Position numbers and translations under genes: made by a program. Below, piece by piece: positions 1 to 11,668 of a stretch of 64,000 bases of DNA (positions are counted from its first letter, which is position 1; each line of letters begins with the position of its first letter). The stretch lies in assembly GCF_026210795.1 (NCBI RefSeq), contig NC_089439.1, forward strand, positions 4,588,001-4,652,000, written 5' to 3'. This stretch comes from Rhizophagus irregularis. Its lineage: Eukaryota; Glomeromycota; Glomeromycetes; Glomerales; Glomeraceae. Under the pieces are notes generated by a model. It ran no database searches. It saw only the letters and a program-made list of their open reading frames with translations, and had not been told where the DNA came from.

Positions 1-3000
1 ATAATTTTCTAAAGCCAAAATAAAAAGTGTTCATAGAATGAAGAAATAAAGCATATATTTTTTTTTTAACACTATCTTATATGAAATGAAAGTGAATAAA
101 TAAGAGTTTCATTGTAACACTAGGCGTTAAATAATAGCTAGTGAGTCTTATATTTCTCTCTTTTAGTCAAATTATTTTTATAACAAATGTTCGTAAAATT
201 TAACTACAGGGAAAGAACAACTCGAAAGGCCAAATTGTTGATAAATTTGGTATTGTCATTATTAAATGGCGTGGTGGCGTAATTAATTTTATTTTTCCGG
301 ATATATGGGTCGTAGTTTTTATCCTTAAAAAATATCCAGACAGAATCATTCAATTTTGATAATAATATCTGATAGTACTTTCACTATTCACTATTATGAT
401 TTTTTAATTTTGTTTTTATGTTATAATGATAATTTGGACAAAATTTATAGCGCCAGTTGAATTTAAAATTTTATTTTATTAAAAAAGTGATACTGATTTA
501 TTTAAATATATGTCTTAGTTTAGTTAAGCTAATACTACGAATTTTATTTGTTAAATTTATATATTTCCTATTCGGATTTACACCTATATTATTTTGCAAA
601 GAATATTAATTATAAAATTTTTTGTTTCGAGCATTTATTTGTAAACGTAAATTAACAACGCATAACTTTCTAAATGTAAATATTAGAACTTGAATAGTAT
701 TGATTTTAATATGATATTAACATATATTTTTCTGTAGTTTTTATCATCCTATTGTTATGATTATAGCTAACCAGAATGAGTTAAATGAGTTGTATCTGGA
801 CGTTAGTTTTTTTTTATTTTATCATACTACTGTACTATACAATTAACGAGAATTGGTGTATCACTAACGACATAAATGTCACATTTTTATTCCGTAGTTA
901 AATGATGGACTAATATTGAATGGATCATATTAGCGATCTACTAGAAGTCTAGAAAGAACAGCCACGAATAGAATATGGAATTAATGACTGACTAAATAAA
1001 AAGAATATGTGAGTGTAAAAAATATTGATATGCATAATTCGTCTAAAATCATTTTTTAACGTCATATTACAAAAATTCCAGATATTCCACGTTTTCTGAA
1101 ATCAAATCAATTTTTTTTAAAAAAAAAAATTATTGAAAATAGATCTAAAATAAAAATGATTTTAGATTAAAATTTAATGTTTAAACTAAGGAAACATTAA
1201 ATTCTGTAATTTTATTGTTTTGTTTGTTTATTTCATTATACCTTTTAAGTGTTTAGTTTTTACATTTTAAACTTCTCTATAAACATGTAAGATGATATCT
1301 TCTAATAAAGTTTCACCTATTCTTCTAAAAAAAGATCCTTTACATTTTTTAGCTTTGCAAAATAAATACTGTACGTGTGAAAAATTACATAAATCTACGG
1401 TATACGACTATACGAGTGCATTTATATTTTTTTTTTATAAAAAATAGCGTATTTATAAAAAAGCATATTTATTTAATTAATAATATTTAATAATATAAAA
1501 ACGTATTTATCCAATTATTAAACATTTAGAATAAATTTATAAATAGTGAAAAACTTCAAAGTCTAAGGTCTAAGAGATCCACTTTGTAAGTAAAGAGAAA
1601 TTCTAAGAAGGAAAAGAACATTAAAACAATGTTCTTAAGATCTTCACACTCTTATATACTTACCACCTCCCTTCCAACATTCCAACATTCAAAACCGGCG
1701 CCTATAAAAAAAATTTAGGAAATATTAGTAAACTTTTTTAAACAAAATGAAAAAAAACTAAAAACTCTTTCTTATTTCAACTAAATAACATAAGGGGTGT
1801 CCTCGAAATTCGAAAGTTTGCAGACTATGATCCCTTTTGTTTATGTGATTTTTTCATAATCCACACCGTGGTACCCAGTTACTCTAGGTAACGTTTATTT
1901 ATCATAATTGGTAATCAGGATCAAGTGTTTGCTTTCATAACGTAAACAGATTTTACGACCCTTTTTATTACTAAAAAAGGAGAACGGCTGGGAAACACTT
2001 AAATTCTCTTATACTAACATTGTATTGATATGAAATTGACAAAAAAAAATTTTTTTTTAACTAATTTTAGTCACTTTGACCAATAGAAATGTAAATTTTT
2101 AATTTTTTTTTTTAAATCGATGTCGATCAAATGATCAGTGATCATAAGACATTCGACCAACAAGAATCCTTAACTTTTGTAACATGATGCTAATATTATG
2201 AATAAACATATTTACGTGACATTCAATACAAAATGGCGCAATAATTCCAAAAATATGTAAAATGAAATATTGCAAATATTGCTTGCTCTTGGCCAGTTAT
2301 TAACTTACAACTGTTTCTCCTGAACACCACGTAGAGGTGGCAAGCTTCGTTCAGGGTAAAAAAGAAATCACTTACCTATCATAATCTTATACAACCAGTT
2401 TATAATTAATAGGATTAAAAAAAAAATAATAATAATATTTGGGTTGTTAAGAACAAAAATTGAGCAGAGACGTTCGGACATATAGATATATATATAATAT
2501 AACAACATTCACAACTTGACCAATTCTATATGTAAACTGTGTTTTTTTAGTTATGTTCTGGCCCCAGATACGACTACTTATGCACATGTGCATCAAATCA
2601 AGAAAGAAAATTATAAAAGAAAATTATTTACATAAAAATCAAAACAAAAAAAAAAAATGCACATGTGCATCAGAACAAGAAAAAAATTATTTTTGTAAAA
2701 TCAAAAATAAGCTTTCTCATCCCCCCATCTAATTATTTGGTTTACATATATACACAATACGTACTATGTACATACATACATAAAATACGTACGTATATAT
2801 ACGTAATGTGGGAAAGTCGAACGAGCAATAAACACAGGTTTCTCGACTCAATTTTATTAGAAAAATTTGTTTAAGTATGGCTTTAACTTTTTTAAAGTTT
2901 TAACGTGAAGTTGGTCGTACCTACTGTTTAAAATGAGATGTGGAGTTGGTTGCACCTTACCTATTACCATACTTAACAAGAAAAAAATAAATAAAAAAAA

Positions 3001-3399
3001 AGAAAAGCGAGAAGGAATAAAAAAGGAGAGAGGAGTTGAAGAGAATAAAGAGAAAAAAGTGGTAATTTTATACTATATTTTACTTAACCATGATGGGTCA
3101 TGTTACAAACATGTAAACTCCGATAGGATAGTATAGAAAATAGACATGTGTTTGCAATAATTTCTCACGTAATCTTGTATATGACGTCAAATTTTATATA
3201 CTATTTCTGTGGGCGTATATCAATCATTACATCACTAACCGAACAACCCATTACTGCGTAACTTATTACAGTATATTTTCAAAAATATTAGTGATGTACA
3301 ATCGATGTCTAAAACTCCTAGTACCTCTAGAATAAAGCCAATATAAACACAGAATTATAAGTATAATAAATAAAAATTTTCTTAAAAATCTTTTGAAAC
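1..3399. other. AT-rich intergenic region
   Basis: No gene is supported here. The stretch is AT-rich with many homopolymer runs. The 12-bp palindrome TGCACATGTGCA occurs at 2581-2592 and again at 2658-2669, followed by similar A-rich text, so this is a local duplication of about 77 bp. The short open frames near 2665 and 2933 have low-complexity Lys/Tyr/Ile-rich translations and no splice or domain support. Confidence 0.6.
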
Positions 3400-4019
3400 C
3401 TAACTAAATATAAAGGTAGATAATCTACTATCAATAACTTGAAATACTTCATATTTCTCTATTTCAAAAGTTTCTCTATTAATGATTTTCTTTTCATATG
3501 AACGTTGCTTGCTTTTACCAACAATATTATTAATAAAAGATCCTGATGATTTGATATACAAATCTTGTAACCAAAAATGTGGTCCCTCATTTTTACTCCA
3601 AATGATTGCTTCCTTTTCAAAATTGACTCGATTTAATATAGGATTAAATCGATTTGTTAATGAAAATAAAAACTATTTGACGTTTTACATTGATAATTTT
3701 TTGTGGTTACGAGATCTTTCATCTGCTACCATTTTTGTACGACACCATTCTAATGGATTATATCCACAATCTCTTGGGTGTAATTATAAGAACAGTTGGT
3801 CCCTTATTATCGCAATGTTTATGGAATTTATCAATCCCAAAACCAACGACAAATAACAGATAAGATTAAATTTAAAAGGTAAATCTTTAAAATGATAAGG
3901 TGTTCCTTTTTCTTATCAATCCAACTTGCTATTAATGCAACATCTGTAGTAATTAGTAATCTTGGAGTCAAATATATATCTTGGCGGCAAAGCATTGGGG
4001 AAAGTCTGGAGGCTGAATT
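3400..4019 (-). pseudogene. TLDc-domain protein relic (BTB/TLDc family)
   Basis: Read on the minus strand, broken pieces recall a TLDc domain. From the N-terminal side there is a segment with 'SWIDKK', then 'FHKHCDNKGPTVLIITP', then 'GYNPLEW' in a shifted frame. The C-terminal part is one open frame containing 'KEAIIWSKNEGPHFWLQDLY' and ending near 'FEIEKYEVFQVI' before a TAG at 3400-3402. This order matches the C-terminal TLDc domain of the BTB/TLDc proteins that are abundant in glomeromycetes. Stops and frame changes between the blocks mean no intact product. An open frame at 4136-4318 (minus) could be eroded upstream sequence of the same gene, but I cannot identify it. The plus-strand open frame at 3482-3856 is antisense to this relic. 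Confidence 0.6.
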
Positions 4020-4330
4020 TGAAAAATATTTTTAAAATATACAAAATCTTTTTTAGTTAAAACGAGAAGTAATGACAGGCAATTGTATAATAATATGAAT
4101 GTGAGGTTTATAAATCTTATAATTTACAGGTTTCGTTATATTGTCTCCAAATTCTTAGTGACATCTTCAAAAAAATCACCCGATATGCAGCTTCGATGGT
4201 TTCTCGTGGCCCAAAAATTCAGATCTTCTACCAGGAATGTGTAATCTAAAAGCAACTTTTTTGTCATTAGCAATAATTGTGTTGAACAAATGCTAGCTTG
4301 GAACATAATTAGATTCATATGTCTGTAAAG

Positions 4331-7064
4331 TATAATTCGTATTTCACTTCTTTAATAACAATTTTTAAAACAATATTAATGCTTCTTGTTAAATATTTAT
4401 TAAACAATTTATAATTTTCTTTTTTAGTAATATCTACATCTTAAAAACTATATATTAATAACTTTTTTTTAAAAAAAATAAAAAAAAAAGAGCTGTGATG
4501 CCATTATCTCTAAGTTTCCAACTCAAACTTTGAAAATCTTATATTTCTTCCCTTTGATTTTTTTTACGATCCATTATACGCAGTGATAGAGCTGGTTACC
4601 AAATAGAATTTTGATTATTCTCGAATTTACTTAAAATTTCTCTAAATTTTAATATAAGTACTTGCGGAAAACAGAATTATTAGCAAATTTTTGTTATTTT
4701 TTTTAAATTTATTTTTATCCAATAATTTGTTATATTAATAAACACCTTTAAATATTCATTTGAACTACTTAAAATATTTAAGGCGATATATTTTAATGAT
4801 AGTTTCGTCCATTAAATCAATGTATTAATAAGGCGGCGCAAAGTTATAAATTCGGTTTTCATATCACACATATCACAATTTGTCTTTTTTTTTGACCCAG
4901 CCGTCGCCCGGGATTTTATTTTTACAGCTGTTTTCATATTATTCGGGACAAAGTAAAATTTTGAACTTGACATCCAGTCCGGTTTTTCGGACGAGGCAAA
5001 AAAAAAACTAAGTCCTTCAGATAAATATAGACAGCGGCGGTGAAGCATTATAAATAAACCATTTCTAGAAAAAAAAAATTTATGGTAATTTAAATAATCA
5101 AATTTACTTCATGCTTCGTATTCTATTCACATCCCTAAAAATGAAAAAATGATATTAGTGTCATTTCAAACAAATAAACATCATCAAACCACCCGTTCTA
5201 AATTATAGTACTAAGTCAATGGATCGAAGTCGCATCTAAAAATACATCATCATTATTGAATATTGTTTCAAACGCAATTACCAAAGATAAGAAATTAAAC
5301 TTACCGAAATCGTTTTAATGTTTTTTTGAATATATCATATCAAGTCCAATATTTCCCAAGTAACTTGTAATGAAATATAGTAAACGAAACATAGAAACGA
5401 AACATAGTATAATGCTCTCTCTTCATCTCATTTTCGACTCCCATTGTACCTTTTCATCACCGTTCCATTTTTGTGGAATTTGGATATGTACGCAAATGAG
5501 GTATGCATTTGACTCTGAGCTTGGAATTTCGAGGTTCTTATTTGGCATAAACTTTCAGTGATTCAAGAAGATTTTTATCAATACGCAATATATTTATCAT
5601 TTGCATACAATATTGATATCAATAGTTTATTTGCGTACAATTTTGAATATATCAAATATCGATTATTTATTTGAGCGTGATTAGCCAGTGATTAGCCGTA
5701 CGATATTATAGATATTGTACGGTGTTGTATTTATATTGATTTACGTCACGAAATATCACACTAATTTTTCTTGCAACCTTCCCGCGGGAATATGTAAATT
5801 GGGTCTCCTCGAAAAGCTCTTTTGCAAGAATTAATGTCGTGTTCGCAGACGTGATCTTCTGGGTTTAAAGTACTTGATTTGATGCACATCTACCATTTGC
5901 AGACGAATGGGCAATGGGCTATTTATATCATTATATGTTGTAGTGATTTAACACCTTACGATTTGTCAAAATTTAATATAGAAGATTTCAAATACTACAG
6001 TAGTACTACAGTACTTAACAAAATGAATAGAATATATTCAGTTATACGTTGAAAATTTTACTATTATAATAACTGAATTACTGTAATATATACCAAGAAT
6101 TTTACTTTTTGGAGTATTTTAATAGTAAATTATAAATGGGTTAGCTTGTGAGATAAACTATGGTTTTTTTTCATCTACCTATGATTGACAGTATTGACGA
6201 TCTAACTTATTTATAATTTCGCTCTTTTTACGTTTCCTTTTCTAGATAGTCTTAATTAGTATTTTAACCAATTATATTCCTTAGAGATTATGAGGAGAGT
6301 GAATTTTAAATGGAAATCATTAAAAGAAATAAAGCGGTTTCAAAATTATTGAAATTGAGGAATATATTTATTTGCTCATATGTGAATAGAATATGCAAAA
6401 TATCGAAAATAAATTTAAAATGGAATTTTATGAATTTAAAATTTGACGAATTAAATAAACTCAATGTCAATCGTGATTGGCCAAAACTGATGATAGAATT
6501 TCGTGCCAATCTATGACTGAGCCGGCCGGCAATTGAGAATGCAGCTATTAGCACCTGCACGCATTTGTATCCGAACTAAAAGTTGTGTTGAATGAATGTA
6601 ATTATATACTATTTACTGTTAATTAAATATTTCAGTAACTAAATTTTGGAGATTTACACTTGATATATTACTGTATGTACCAATAAAATTTAACGAACGT
6701 AACAATAGGTCTATTAGAACTAATTAATGTACCTTGAGATTAATTATTAGCATATACCATGGAAACTTGAAATAGTATCCTGTTTATCATATTACAATAG
6801 TCAAATTAAATATTTACCTGCACGTTTTAACCCTAAGTATTTAATGCTCATGCTGTCTTTTAATCTCTTATTATACTTCAACTATATATTGTATTTTATA
6901 CTTTCAATACTAATATATATATATAACTATCCAGTCAATATAATGTTCATTTTTGAATCATCCAACCTGGCCACTAGTTCATTTAATTCATTTAATTGTA
7001 AATCTGAAACTACATAAATATAAATGTAAAAATTAATAACTAAGAACGGATATAAAATAATAAT
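4331..7064. other. AT-rich intergenic region
   Basis: No gene supported. Several short open frames occur, including a sense/antisense pair around 6306-6560, but they have skewed low-complexity composition and no recognisable domain or splice pattern. The segment probably holds the 3' flank of the kinase gene that ends at 7065. Confidence 0.5.
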
Positions 7065-8499
7065 TCAGCTACGATAAAACTTAAATATCTTACATATTGA
7101 ATTTTCAATTTGAGTTCCTGAAGAGTTTTTTGGCTCACAATAAAGACTATTATATTTCATCGGTCGACTAATATAAATCGCTTTAGGATGAAGTATTGTT
7201 TCAGTAGAAGAAAGTTCACTTTCATCTTTATCTTTAACTGTCTCAATAAATTCTTTAGACATTGCTACATCTTTACAAACTGATTTTCTCTTAGAATGTA
7301 AAACTTTTTCGTGATCACTATGGAATCGCCAGTTTCTAATCACTTTGAGGATCTCTTTTGACGAAGGTCTTTCGTCCGGATTTGCACTAAGACATCGATT
7401 TACTAAATCAGTATAACATTTTGGTGTTCCTTTAGCTACTGTTGGTCTCAAACCATCGCATATTGCTAACGCAAGATTTTCATCATGTGGTATCTTTCCG
7501 TGAGGTGGCTTTCCAGTTGATACTTCTATCATAATAATACCAAAACTATAAATATCACTTTTAAAACTATATGGTTTTCCATTTAATATTTCAGGTGCTA
7601 CATAAGGAAGAACTCCGCATATAGATGTAAAATTAGAAGAATCTGAATTATTAAATAATTGTGCGAGTCCTAAATCAGTAATTTTTGTTTCAATTCGTCC
7701 GTTATAATAGAACTGAAGTACATTTCCACTATGTAAATCCTTATGGATATAATTTCTATCATGAATAAATTCAAGTTCCACTATTATATTAACCAAGATA
7801 TCTAATTTATCCTTCCATTTTAAAGTAGAATAATTTTGTTTAAGATAATCTCTTAAATTTCCATAATTTGCATATTCTAAAACCATCATAAATTCTTTTG
7901 TATCCGGATCTTTTGTTATACCATAAAGTTGCGTAATATGAAAATTAGCATAATTACATTTATCATGTATTCTTATCTAAATAAAAAAAAATCGTTCATT
8001 ATAATAAATTAAAATTATTTGATAATTAATTAGAATAATAATAATAATACATTACTTCATTGATAAAAGCTCTAATATCTGGATTTTTAAGTTTTTTAAA
8101 TGCAACTTCAATAGAACCAGCACGAGCCTTTTTTTTATCATATTTTGGTGGACCTTCCAACCACGTAGCAGAATAAATTTTTGAAAACCCTCCTTCTCCA
8201 ATAGGTTTAATATTATTAAACTTATCATAAGGTATCCACTCTAAATTATCATAACAATGTAATGTTTGTTTTTGACTTTCAAGAATAAAGTTATCCATTT
8301 CCTCATTCCCAGTTGATTTTCCTTCTCTTATAAATCGGCCAGGGTCACATTTATTACACCATGCATATCCGGTATTTGGTCTTTTACAATCAGGACATAC
8401 GCCACAATTTATTATATGTTCTCTCAAATTTCTCGATAAAATAACTTTTAGCTTATCCTTCGTTTTAAGAAATTTGAGAAAATTAGTTAACCCATACAT
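7065..8499 (-). CDS. protein kinase with N-terminal Cys4 module, two exons
   Basis: Exon 1 is 8499-8056 and exon 2 is 7976-7065. The 79-bp intron (gtaatg...tttag) is phase 0, and splicing gives 451 residues. Residues 32-51 hold CxxCxxC and CxxC around 'GYAWCNKCDPGRF', a probable zinc-binding module common before kinase domains in this lineage. The kinase domain begins with the glycine loop 'GEGGFSKIYSA' (about 103-113), then 'VAFKKLKN'. The splice junction lies in the C-helix region and restores 'EIRIHDKCNYANF'. The hinge is 'MMVLEYANYGNL' (from 178), the catalytic loop 'HKDLHSGN' has its Asp at about 228, the metal-binding motif is DLG instead of DFG (about 249), and 'APEIL' follows. Ser/Thr versus Tyr specificity is not clear; the family resembles expanded TKL-like kinases of Rhizophagus. 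The C-terminal tail of about 90 residues is unassigned. All key residues are present, so activity is plausible. Confidence 0.93.
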
Positions 8500-8758
8500 A
8501 ACAAAATGGTCAAAGAAATGAATTTTTTTTAAACGAAATTAAAAACTTTAGGAAAAATACAGTTCACCCTTCCTATAGCGAATCTTATATTCCATATAAA
8601 AATTATAATTTGTACTGAAAAATAAAAATTCTTATAATTTAAAAAGTTCATTTTTTAGCTTTAAAAAAAAATCTTAACCTTATTACGTACTTTTCATATG
8701 ATCACCACATGGTTACAATGGTTACATCATCTGAATGAGGTCATTTGACAATTTTGTG

Positions 8759-9204
8759 GCACATCTGAAATGTGTGTCAGGTTGACGGCGCAGTGTGGCG
8801 CAGCGATTTTTCCAAAAAAAAAATTAAATTGCAATTTTTTTTATTTAAAATAAAACCTTTAAATTACTGCAATAGATGTATTTTCGTCCGCTCTGTAAAT
8901 TTACTTAGAGTATATACGGGCGGTTTAGAAGGCCATTTTCGAGTTATTTAATAAAAACCATTTTTTTGACAAATCCAATTTTGGAAATGATCGGCAAAGA
9001 CGATAAAATCAGTTGTTATATACTAAAGTCAAAATCTACGTCCAAAACCTCCTTCCGTTTATAAGTGAATTTTGTAAAACAGATGAAAATACATCTAATG
9101 TGTAAATTTGAAAGCATTACATTAAAAAGAAAATCTTCAACTTAGATTTTTTTGAATTACTGCGCCACACTGCGCCGTCAACCTGACACACATTTCAGAC
9201 GTGC
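8759..9204. mobile_element. 446-bp TIR element, MULE-like MITE
   Basis: Long terminal inverted repeats of about 44 bp begin GCAC(A/G)TCTGAAATG and continue through a shared GACGGCGCAGTGTGGCGCA block; they differ at a single base. The element is flanked by a perfect 9-bp direct repeat AATTTTGTG (8750-8758 and 9205-9213). A 9-bp target duplication with long TIRs is typical of Mutator-like elements. The interior is AT-rich with no coding frame, so this is a non-autonomous copy. It lies just upstream of the kinase gene ending at 8499. Confidence 0.85.
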
Positions 9205-9367
9205 AATTTTGTGTCATGTCATTTAAAATATTGGTCAAATTTAGGTAGGCCAGAATTATGGATAAAAACAAATTAAGAAAAATTGATGTTCACTTTTAAT
9301 GTTGTAATACTTATTTTATTAATAAAAATTAAAAATGTAAATTAAAAAAGTCAATTATTTTAATGTT

Positions 9368-9577
9368 GTATTACTAGTTGGTGCGGCAGTCCCAGGTTTA
9401 AGCAAGCTCCATATGTACCAATTCTGGTATGACTACGTAAAAGCGGTTTATGATGAAAAGGCTTTCCTTTGTTATATTTGTTATATGGACACTGATTCGT
9501 TCGTAGAAACTGAGAATATTTATGATGATATGATAAAAAATGCAGACCTCTTTGATTTTAATAATTATTCATGGTGA
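9368..9577 (+). pseudogene. family-B DNA polymerase relic (motif C region)
   Basis: A frame without an ATG encodes about 69 residues that look like the palm of a protein-primed type family-B DNA polymerase. It contains 'GLSKLHMYQFWYDYVK', then the catalytic 'YMDTDSF' (motif C, YxDTDS), then 'ENIYDDMIKNADLFDFNNY'. The order SK..MY.F.YDY..K...KA.L...DTDS...E..YDDM.....FDF..Y resembles polymerases of Polinton/Maverick elements and relatives. A short in-frame duplication of Cys-Tyr codons just before the DTDS motif and the lack of upstream or downstream domains show that it is a fragment. It lies between a MULE-like MITE and a CRN relic, suggesting an accumulation site for dead elements. Confidence 0.6.
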
Positions 9578-9823
9578 CACCTGAGGTGAGGTGACAAATA
9601 GGAATCAGAACAAGTCGCTGAGATAAATATAAACAACGCACATGATCAGTGACAGGTAAATATCACACCTTTCCGAGGGTGGTGTGATAAAATCATCCCT
9701 GATGAATTTTTCACATATACCTTCAGTATTTTTTCGCAAATAAATTTTTTTTACTCTTGTCCTCACGTACGTCAGTTTCCACCAATAAAATTTCACAAAA
9801 ATTACTATAAAAGCCGTTATATC

Positions 9824-10091
9824 TATCACGTTCTCTGTCTCGTTAAAGGAAATACAACTGCGAACGCTTTTGCCGTAGATATTGATAGGGAAAAGTTGGT
9901 TAGCCACCTCAAGGAGGCTACAAAAGAGAGTCAAAAGCCGTCTTTCGATAGCGTTCCCAACCAAAGACATTAAAGTTATGGAATGCGAAGATCACCTTGA
10001 CGATCAGTTGAAGAATCTCAAACTCAATGAGACAATGACGATAAACAAAAAAAAATTGACAGTGAAATTAAAGTACGTGACACAAATTTAA
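9824..10091 (+). pseudogene. Crinkler (CRN) N-terminal header relic
   Basis: One frame gives 'LCLVKGNTTANAFAVDI' and 'DREKLVSHLKEATKE', matching the beta-grasp header of CRN proteins ('L.CLV.G....AF.VDI...K.V..LK.AIK'). After about residue 45 the match moves to another frame: 'TKDIKVMECEDHLDDQLKNL', corresponding to the 'D.LKLWKVEIP...DD.LKNL' part of the header. The frame change and the missing start show a relic. It is a different CRN subtype from the longer CRN gene at 11669-14752. The minus-strand open frame 9605-9970 is antisense to it. Confidence 0.6.
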
Positions 10092-10094
10092 TAA

Positions 10095-10470
10095 AAGATT
10101 GATTGCGGAGATGAACAAAATTAATTCGCATTATACTGCGGAGATCGCATTGATCAGAATTTTTGTCGCAGAGGCGCAGGGAATTCTCGATCGGATTAAT
10201 AACACTGAGCAATCTCTATGAAGGAAAAAGACGGTGTGAAGAAGTGCGGATAATTAATCAAAATGAGACGGAATCAATTACTTCATCCGTCAACTCTTCG
10301 TCCATTTGGACTTGTTTTAAACGCATTACCGATGGAATTATGACCGAAAAAAATTTAACTTTAGTTGAAGTACAGTATATAATAGGATAGCAAATGAAAT
10401 AAGTGATTACGGTACGGGAAAGATTTGTATGCAAACCGTAAAAAATTTTTATCATAAGAATAATTCTCAT
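10095..10470 (+). pseudogene. unidentified coding relic downstream of CRN header
   Basis: The translation has coding-like composition in shifting frames: a helical, charged stretch including 'LIAEMNKINSHYTAEIALIR', then 'SSVNSSSIWTCFKRITDGIM' and 'NLTLVEVQYIIG'. Frames change at least twice and stops interrupt, so no product is expected. It may be the eroded C-terminal part of the CRN-like gene whose header precedes it, or a separate repeat-borne gene. I do not recognise the family. Confidence 0.3.
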
Positions 10471-10516
10471 TAGATAAGATTAGTGTGTGGGAATGAGTAG
10501 AGGAAAGGAACTGCTA

Positions 10517-10575
10517 TTCTCGCTTAGCGAGAAGTCTAGAGGCCGGCAGTAGTATGAATTTCTCTTCATACTTTT
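10517..10575. repeat. two adjacent perfect hairpins
   Basis: The first stem is TTCTCGC/GCGAGAA with a 3-nt loop. The second is GTATGAA/TTCATAC with a 6-nt loop. They are about 25 bp apart in a segment richer in GC than its surroundings. They sit just outside the TTTAAACGTCT repeat at 10577. Terminal structures of a mobile element are one possibility. Confidence 0.5.
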
Positions 10576-10576
10576 A

Positions 10577-10620
10577 TTCCTCCCTTTAAACGTCTACTAC
10601 TCATTTTCATTTTTTATTAG
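10577..10620 (+). repeat. left copy of TTTAAACGTCT inverted repeat flanking CRN locus
   Basis: The text around CCTTTAAACGTCTACTACTC matches, on the opposite strand, 14917-14957 (CCTTTAAACGTCTGCTACTC). About 40 bp align with roughly 80 percent identity. The two copies face each other and enclose the whole CRN pseudogene. Confidence 0.5.
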
Positions 10621-11668
10621 TTATCCAATTACTTGAAAAAATAAATAAAACTTTCTTTACGCACGCGATTTTTTTTTATTTAAATACTAATATAAAAATA
10701 TCATCACGAAAGATACTTAGAGGTCTATTAACTGACGCAAACGCTTTTCAATAAATTCCAATGTTATGGTTAAATATTTTTTCCACGAATTCCACGAATT
10801 CCAACATTCTGAATTCTCATAATTAATCAATAAAGTAAAAAATCCAATTAGATTATTAAACACGTTTTTTTAGAACATTAGCGAATATGAAAAATTCCCT
10901 GATTCTTAGAATACGTAGAATTCTGTGAATTTAAGATTTTTTTTTTTTTGAAGGTATAGTTATATAGAGAAACATGAGCAATTCGTTATTAACATCTTTC
11001 ACTCATACTGTGCAGCTAAACTTAACTAGCTTCTACATTCTATTATATTATATGACGACATTCCACAACTCGGAAATATCCGCTATCAATAGACAAGGCG
11101 AGTAGTATTCATTTTGAAGTGGAAGGTAGTCAATTATACAAAGAAAAAGAATCTTCAACGACTGAAAACAATAGAAAATACGAACCTATAGCTAGGTGGA
11201 ACTGATATTACACTTTATCTGTTTTGTTATTGCAAGTAGTAATTTTTAAGTCGTACGAGTGTGACTTCTCAGTTTCTTTTTTTAGGTCAGTTTCATTTTC
11301 ACGTAGAAAATAGTATGAAAATCTTACGTCACGAAGAGTTACTGCGCTTTATCTGTGTAAGTAAAATAAAACCACTGATTAGTCAAATTGTATGACCACC
11401 TCGTAAGGTAAGACGATGGCTTATTATTGTTTTGGAAAAATTCTTGGTTATTTACTAACTATAACCTGTTCACTCCAGTTGATGAGTTTAACTTAATATA
11501 ACAATTAAATTTTGACTATAAGCTACCAAAAGTTTATCAAGAGTCTATAGTCACGATGTATTCAGAAAGGTATATAAGAGATATATATACGTTCTATTTT
11601 CTAAAAAATACTTTCTATTAAAAATACTTTCTCTCGAATATTTTTATCATTACAGAAATATAATCGAA

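Noticed and set aside
3482-3856. 124-codon plus-strand open frame
   Set aside because: Antisense to the TLDc relic, which has recognisable motifs.
6306-6560. Overlapping sense and antisense open frames of 68 and 84 codons
   Set aside because: Low-complexity composition, no splice support, no domain.
9640-9690. Short palindrome ATCACACC/GGTGGTGTGAT as a transposon end
   Set aside because: No partner end or target duplication found nearby.
9605-9970. 121-codon minus-strand open frame
   Set aside because: Overlaps the CRN header relic on the other strand and has no recognisable domain.
10517-10540. Helitron 3' end (hairpin followed by CTAG)
   Set aside because: The hairpin is right, but CTAG is followed by A rather than T and no 5' TC end or Rep/Hel frame was found.
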